Below, piece by piece: positions 57,330 through 64,000 of a stretch of DNA of 64,000 bases. Source of the stretch: Eucalyptus grandis (lineage: Eukaryota; Streptophyta; Magnoliopsida; Myrtales; Myrtaceae). The stretch covers positions 44,167,263-44,231,262 of the forward strand of contig NC_052622.1 in NCBI RefSeq assembly GCF_016545825.1. Reading direction: 5' to 3'. Below the pieces are notes generated by a model. The model was not told where the DNA came from, did no database searches, and saw only the letters and a list, made by a program, of their open reading frames with translations. A program made the translations under genes and the position numbers. Numbering within the stretch: the first letter of the stretch is position 1; the number at the start of each line of letters is the position of its first letter.

Positions 57330-58914
57330 TTTAGTTGTTGAAACTATTGAATCTAAACATATCGGTACACATGCATGAATTATTAGTACTTATCACTTAT
57401 GCATCTATATTGTATAAACTAATCGTAATAATGAATAATTTCAAATAAGACTTTAGAGTCGAAATGTCACTTTGTTTCCAATCATCATCCAAAAATCTTA
57501 ACTCAAAATTATCATTAATATAATCATTTATGCAAAAATAAGTTCACCAAAGTCACTAAAATTTTCTTAAATTTCCCACAAATAATTGTGAATTAACATA
57601 ATAATTTATAATAGTAGATAACATTGAACTTTCATTAAGTAAACATGCCATTTACATGAAGTAATATTTTTAGAGGAAACATATCAATATCAATATAGAA
57701 AGAAGTATTTATACCTAAAACATCTCACACCAATCTAAGAAAAATAATAAATAAATTCAAAGATACTCATTCATCTCCTAAATTAGGAAAGTCTCTTCTA
57801 AATTCTTGATAATTTTTTTTTGAAAATTCTAATCGCACATTGGACAATCACGGAAAGACCTTCAGAGAGCCCTTATGGCTCATCCAAGCGTATTTATTCT
57901 GCGCTAAGTGACACTCAACTAGAGAATTAAAGTCTTAGTTGCCTCAATTCTATAATATTCTCTCACAAAAACTACTGCAAGCCTTTTATAATCCAAGACC
58001 ACGTTGACCTCTCATAGGCGATCTAACACCACTTGCCATTATGATGAAAGAGTGTTCATTGGGCCAGCACCTTTTAAAAATCCAACATAAGATAATCATT
58101 CGATTAACTCTGATTAACTCTGATCATGTGTGATACTACATCACCGTCATTACACCGATAATTAGCTAATTCTATTTTTAGCCCTTCAAGTCTTGCTTTC
58201 TATTCGTCCATTCTCAGAAATATAGGCTTGCATACAAAATGCATCATTGTTCCTGCAACAAATGTTAAACAAAAGAGATAACATATAATCCACAACAAAC
58301 AAAATTGAAAACATATTTTCCTTATTTTTTATGTGTTGCCGGTCAACTTGTTGATCAATGAGCCAGTCTATGCCAGTCAATGATCGATGCCAATCAACAA
58401 ATGATCGGGTCCAGTCAGCTAGGTGTGAAGGGCAAAACAGTAATAGTGACAAAAAAATAAGGGCATAATCATAAAAACACAGATAGGGGCAAAACGGTAA
58501 TAATGCAAATAAAACAAAGGCAAAATAGTAAACTTATGCAAGCGTGTGTCATGCACACACTAGTGATTTTGCTCGTGTCATGCACACAAGTGTGATTACA
58601 ACGCGCGTACAACATATGCAGCTATAGTTTTGCATGCGTGCCGTGCACGCGCCAATGTTGCTCCTTCCGGCCACATGTGGAGCGCATTCAACTGTCCCCA
58701 ACGGCGTGCCACCCATCATTTTTCTCGTCTCGATGAAAATTATGATCTTGCACAATCAAAAATAAATTTCAATTCACAAAAAATAAAAAAGGGGGCGAAC
58801 AGTAGGTGGGTGTCGGGATTTCCATCCCTAAGCATCCAATGGCAACGTTTCTCAAAATTTTGGCTAAAAACAAATTATAAATGCCAATAATGATTGGGAA
58901 ACATGAGCAATATT
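57330..58914. other. Non-coding leader of the minus-strand copia element
   Basis: AT-rich, no recognisable coding region. 58540-58700 contains alternating TGTGTCATGCACACAC-type words. The stretch after 58733 is the sequence that copy A joins to its truncated MITE. Confidence 0.5.
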
Positions 58915-58930
58915 GCTATGATACCAATAT

Positions 58931-59321
58931 TGGAAACGGATTCCTGAAAAACCAACCGATACTCAAACGATCAAATACTGAAAATAATAAGCAAAAACGT
59001 ACCCGGGAAACATATAATACCAATTGAGAGGTATATCATGGAGACGGACATACCTCGTTTACCATAGATTAAGTACTCATTGCAGTTTCAGAGGAGTTGA
59101 TTGAAGCCTTGGAGTTCTGTTCTTCAAAATGGAGTATACTGTTATCTCAAGGGAAGGAAAATAACGTATTGTTTTATTAATTTCTCAACGTTCTTCCTTT
59201 TTCATATTTATATAGTGGTTATTTTCACTTAAAAAATAATTGTCTCCTTCCTCTTATGGGTGGAGTTTGGCCCAATATAGGCGGATGGGCTTGATTTAGC
59301 CCAACAAATAAAAACCCATCA
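58931..59321 (-). repeat. 5' LTR of the minus-strand copia element (copy B)
   Basis: 391 bp, TGGAAACGGATTCC...AACCCATCA on the plus strand. Diverged from the 3' LTR more than the two Sirevirus LTRs are from each other, which agrees with the nesting order. Confidence 0.75.
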
Positions 59322-60300
59322 AGTTAATATGTGGCTCAATGAGTCAATATTGGTCATTTATATATTGAAGAGATTTGTTAAATTGGTCTTAAATAGGTTG
59401 GACTTAAACACCAATTTCTAACCCAAGCCACATAGTCTCTCTTTCTCCCTTTATAAAAATGTATTTTTATTTATAAAAATCGAAATTAGAATTATTCTTA
59501 TATTTTTTTTTTTTCTTTCCTTTTTTTTTTTCCTTTCTTCTTCCTCCTTCCTTAGCTAGTGGCTGGCACAACGACGCTTAATCGGCCAAACAAGGCTCAA
59601 GTTCATTGGATCTCGGCAAGACCTCGAGCTCGCTTGCATCGGGTGAGCTTGATCTCGCCAATCTAGCGAGGCCGAGGCCTTGCCAATGACTAGCGAGGCT
59701 TGAGCCCGGGCTAAATTAGGTGAGACTCAAGCTCATTGGCGTTGGGCGAGCTTGAGCTTGCCGATCTAGTGAGACCTCAGCCTCATCGATGTCTCGAGCC
59801 TTGCTGATCTAGCAAGACTCAATCTTGCCCGACATTAGCAAAGCTCGATCTTGCTGATCTAGCGAGGCCAAGGCCTCACCAACAAGCGACGAAACTTAAA
59901 CCTCGCCAACTGGAACTTAGAATCTACCTAATCAATCGAGACAGTTCAAGTCCTACTTATAACTTGTAGCCTACCATGTCGAGATCGGTTCTCAATTTTG
60001 GAACCTAAAATCTACCTTATCAATCGATTCTAGACTATAATCGGGAATCGGCCAATTTCTTTTACTTTGTTACCATTTTTTTTTTTTTTTCAATTATAGT
60101 CAAGTAAATTGAAAGTGAACAAAACAACAAAAGTCTCATTTATCAATCATGGGAATCCATAAAAGATGAATACTTAAAATAAAACAAATATAATAAAATT
60201 TCAATATGCATAACATAAAATTTGAATCATAGAATTTCATTCCTCGATCATATATGAAAAACTGCTGCAAATTATAACCACCTAAAAACAAAGGAAGAAC
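59322..60300. other. GC-rich fold-back-like DNA and AT-rich flank
   Basis: 59560-59930 repeats words such as CTAGCGAGGC and CTCGCCAACC, like the cores of the fold-back MITEs at 6060-6420. No clear ends or gene. Confidence 0.4.
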
Positions 60301-60304
60301 AGAT

Positions 60305-60780
<476 letters not shown>

Positions 60781-60796
60781 AGTTAATCAAATAAAT

Positions 60797-62620
60797 AGAA
60801 ATTGCCTTCTATATGTATTGGCATTTTTTTTTTATCATCAAACAAGTGAGAACGAGCAACCAGTGCCAACAACCCTTGATAGGAATTCCACACTAGTGAC
60901 TAGATGTTTCATAACTTAAGGATGGTGGTATAGGGCGAGAGAGTCCGTGCATCGGATGAAAGCCCCTTGTGAGAGCAATTCTGCCCATATCAGTCATAGA
61001 GACAAAGAATGACTGAGGTTTTCAAGAAACCTTAGGCCGGATGTCGACGGGCCACAAGTAGAGATGCGTGATTCGATGGTAAGACAATGATTGTCACTGT
61101 CAGTCTCCGAGAGATACTCTGTGGACGTAAAGTTCAAATATAGTTGGTGTCAAGATTTAAGCAGGAACAGTTGGTGCTCAAAAGGGCGTGCAATATCGAA
61201 AGATGGGTTATTACTTGCTAAACAAGTCGTGCGAGCATCGTCAACAAGTTAGGAAATAATAACATGTGGATAAAGCGATTAAGCAAAGAACATGGGAGAA
61301 ATTAGGAGTGACTTTTAGGGAGAATCAATCGACCGATGGGTACTAGATTGTCCTATAAATACCGCAGACAATCCAAAGAAGAGACCCGCCCCAAACAACA
61401 CATCAAAATCCTTTATCTTATCTTTAGTTATCTTAGTCTAGCTTAGTTTAGTTATAGTTTTGGATTCCCATCATTGATTCAATTCTGGTGAGTGTCTATA
61501 TTCTAGATAGTGCTGTTAATTAAATTCCGAGTGTTGTCCTGCTATCCAAAGCATTGTTAATTAAATTCCAACGTTGTGTCATCGACCCATCTAGGAGCAA
61601 TGCCTTCCGGTATCATTTCCACCGTCCAACTTCATTGATTAGATTCCGACGTTGTATCCTCAAACCCATCTAAGAGCAAGTACCTTCTTTATTATTTTAT
61701 GCTATTGTTGATACCTAAATTTGGCCATTTTATTAATGGCTTTAATATATAGAAATTATGGATTAATTTTTAACTCCTAAATGAAAATTAACTTTTCACT
61801 AAATTACATCACATATAGACTTTAGAAGCATTAGCATCACTAGTATTAATTAAAAGAAAATCTGATTTTTAAAATTAAATTAAAAATTTATTATTAAAAA
61901 ATTAGTTAATTAAAAAAAGAAAATTAAAATGAATAATTTTCATCGCGTATGTTTTCATTAAAATGCGTTTGCACACATAGGCATTAGGAGCATTTATGTT
62001 ACTATCACTAATTATTAAAAAAATTTAAAAAAATCAAATGAAAAATCAATAAAAAAAATTGAAAATTAAAAAGCGAGACCAAGCTGAGGGTCAGCTAGTC
62101 CGACTTTCTTTCTCTTCCCTTCTTCCTCTTTCCCGTTTGGACCCAGCCCATTTTCCCCCTTTGTCTATGGCCCGACCTGTCGGCCTCTTCCTGTTCCTCC
62201 TTCTCTCTCACGCATTTACTCTATTCACCATCGGCCCCACCACTTATTCCCGACGAAAGGAAGAAGATTAAAAAGGAGGAGCTCGTTATCTTGTGGCTCG
62301 TCCTCTTCTCTCTTGACAAGCCACGATGCCTTATTCAATCTGCGTGAGGCCCACCGAATGACCAGTCAGTCAACATCGCAGCCATGATTGCCAATGGGAG
62401 GGTGAACCATCATGACCATCTAATGTGAATCGGGATGGGTGCGTGGGGCCCACCACGTGGCTCTAGTCCCCTCCACGGGCCCGACGTCTATCAATCCTTT
62501 TCATACAATTAGAACGATTCTTTCGTGCCACCCATCACAAGTAAAGGGAAACACATGATAAGGCCACATCGAATGGAAAAATAAATAGAGATTTTCTTTG
62601 TTTTCGGTGGTAAAACAAAT
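60797..62620. repeat. 1.83-kb tandem unit, copy B1
   Basis: Period 1,824 bp to the next AGAAATTGCC at 62621. Same contents as 23655-25483: T-run and SINE-like stretch, CCTATAAATACC at about 61353, the ~80-bp array, TGTTGATACC at about 61702 and GC-rich end. No gene recognised. Confidence 0.8.
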
Positions 62621-64000
62621 AGAAATTGCCTTCTATATGTCTTGGCATTTCTTTTTTTCTTTTTCTTTTTTATCGTCAAACCAGTGAAAACGGCGACCGG
62701 CGCCAACAACCCTTGATAGGAGTTCCACACCAGTGACCAGATGTTTCATAACTTATGGATGGTGGTACAGGGCGAAGGAGTCCATGCATCGGATGAAAGC
62801 CCCTGTGAGAGCAATTCTGCCATATCAGTCATAGAGACAAAGAATGCCAAGGTTTTCCAAGAACCCTTAGGCTGGATGTCGACCAGGCCAAGTAGAGATG
62901 CGCGATTCGATGGTAAGACAATGATTGTCACTGTCCGTCACGAGAGATACTACGTGGACGTAAAGTTCAGATATAGTTGGTGTCAAGATTTAGCGAGCAG
63001 TTGGTGCTCAAAAGGCGTGCAATATCGAAAGAGGGGTTATTACTTGCTAAACAAGTCGTGCGAGCATCGTCAACAAGTTAGGAAATAATAACATGTGGAT
63101 AAGCGATTAAGCAAAGAACATGGGAGAAATTAGGAGTGACTTTTAAGGGAGAATCAATCGACCGATGGGTACTAGATTGTCCTATAAATACCGAGACAAT
63201 CAAAAGAAGAGACCCGCCCAAACAACACATCAAAATCCTTTATCTTATCTTTAGTTATCTTAGTCTAGCTTAGTTTAGTTATAGTTTGGGATTCAATTCT
63301 GGTGAGTGTCTATATCCTAGGTAGTGCTGTTAATTAGATTCCAATGTTGTCCTGCTATCTAGCATTGTTGATTAAATTCCAACGTTGTGTCATCGGACCC
63401 ATCTAGGAGCAATGCCTTCCCGATATCATTTCCACCGTCCAGCTTCATTGATTAGATTCCAACGTTGTATTCTCAAGCCCATCTAAGAGCAGTACCTTCT
63501 TCGTATTATTTCTGCTATTGTTGATACCTAAATTTGGCCATTTTATTAATGGCTTTATCATATAGAAATTAAGGATTAATTTTTAACCCCTAAATAAAAA
63601 ATTAACTTTCACTAAATTACATCACATATAGACTTTAGGAGCATTAGCATCACTAGCATTAATTAAAAAAGATAATCTGATTTTTAAAAATTAAATTAAA
63701 ATTTTATTATTAAAAAATTAGTTAATTAAAAGAAAGTAAAATGAATAATTTTCATCACGTATGTTTTCATTAAAATGCATTGCACATAGGCATTAGGCGC
63801 ATTTATGTTACTATCACTAATTATTAAAATTTTTAAAAAAAAATCAATAAAAAAAATTGAAAGTTAAAAAAGCGAGACCAAGCCAAGGGTAAAATGGTCC
63901 AACTGTCTTTCTCTTCCCTTCTTCCTCTTTCTCGTTTGGACCTAGTCCATTTCCCCTCTTTGTCTGTGGCCTGTCCTGCGGCCTCTCCCCTCTTTATCCG
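62621..64000. repeat. 1.83-kb tandem unit, copy B2 (cut by window end)
   Basis: Collinear with copy B1 through the TGTTGATACC point (about 63521) to the window end. Shows that the unit is truly tandem and continues to the right. Confidence 0.8.

Larger units (their letters stand above)
50951..59321 (-). mobile_element. Minus-strand Ty1-copia element with both LTRs (copy B)
   Basis: 3' LTR 50951-51358, 5' LTR 58931-59321, primer-binding site at 58926-58915 on the minus strand (TGGTATCATAGC, 11 of 12 to the initiator-Met site). From high to low coordinates: gag at about 57300-56560; protease near 56480-56270 (WIVDLGATNHV, D-L-G in place of D-S-G); integrase 55833-55594 (FITFIDNYIRFEYIYL) and about 54900-54840, split by a MITE; RT about 54060-53364 (MLISLYVNNLLIAGS, catalytic YVDD changed to YVNN); RNase H about 53100-52700, split by a SINE. 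Many stops and shifts; not functional. 57330-58930 is a long non-coding leader. No clear 5-bp target duplication was visible. Confidence 0.85.

Overview
This is nuclear DNA from a flowering plant, most likely a woody dicot. The evidence is AT-rich repeat-packed intergenic DNA, GT-AG introns, Ty1-copia retrotransposons, tRNA-derived SINEs, MITEs, and a small cysteine-rich gene family known from plants. I cannot name the species. Nothing prokaryotic is present.

The only host gene family is PLAC8 / PLANT CADMIUM RESISTANCE (PCR, FW2.2-like). Six copies, here called P1 to P6, lie on the plus strand as three tandem two-gene units: P1+P2 (about 4.1-9.0 kb), P3+P4 (30.2-38.5 kb) and P5+P6 (41.4-50.0 kb). 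They share a four-exon plan in which exon 2 is 72 bp, exon 3 is 213 bp and exon 4 is 83 bp. Only P3 (30175-33564) reads open through all four exons, as a 196-residue protein. P1 has lost exons 2 and 3, P2 and P6 carry frameshifts and stops, P4 is heavily decayed, and P5 has lost a splice donor.

A large segmental duplication underlies the window. Block A (about 2.06-25.7 kb) and block B (about 39.4-62.8 kb) carry the same series: an old copia gag/LTR fragment, a PCR pair, a minus-strand copia element with a SINE in its RNase H, and a 1.83-kb tandem unit. Differences between the blocks date later events. A gained a 9,654-bp Sirevirus-like copia element (10514-20167) with a perfect 5-bp target duplication, and the empty site is visible in B. 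B gained a 2.6-kb insertion (45127-47723). A lost about 3.7 kb and 2.0 kb of the minus-strand copia element. The P3/P4 unit lacks a fold-back MITE shared by A and B, so it branched earlier.

Region by region: 1-2100, minus-strand copia remnant; 2100-10250, block A start with P1 and P2; 10250-23650, nested copia elements; 23650-29760, tandem unit and a 4.9-kb non-coding LTR-like element inside an 80-bp repeat array; 29880-39350, P3/P4 unit; 39377-51000, block B with P5 and P6; 50951-59321, the minus-strand copia element with both LTRs; 59300-64000, GC-rich fold-back-like DNA, a 187-bp duplication, a long (GA)n tract and 1.83-kb tandem units.
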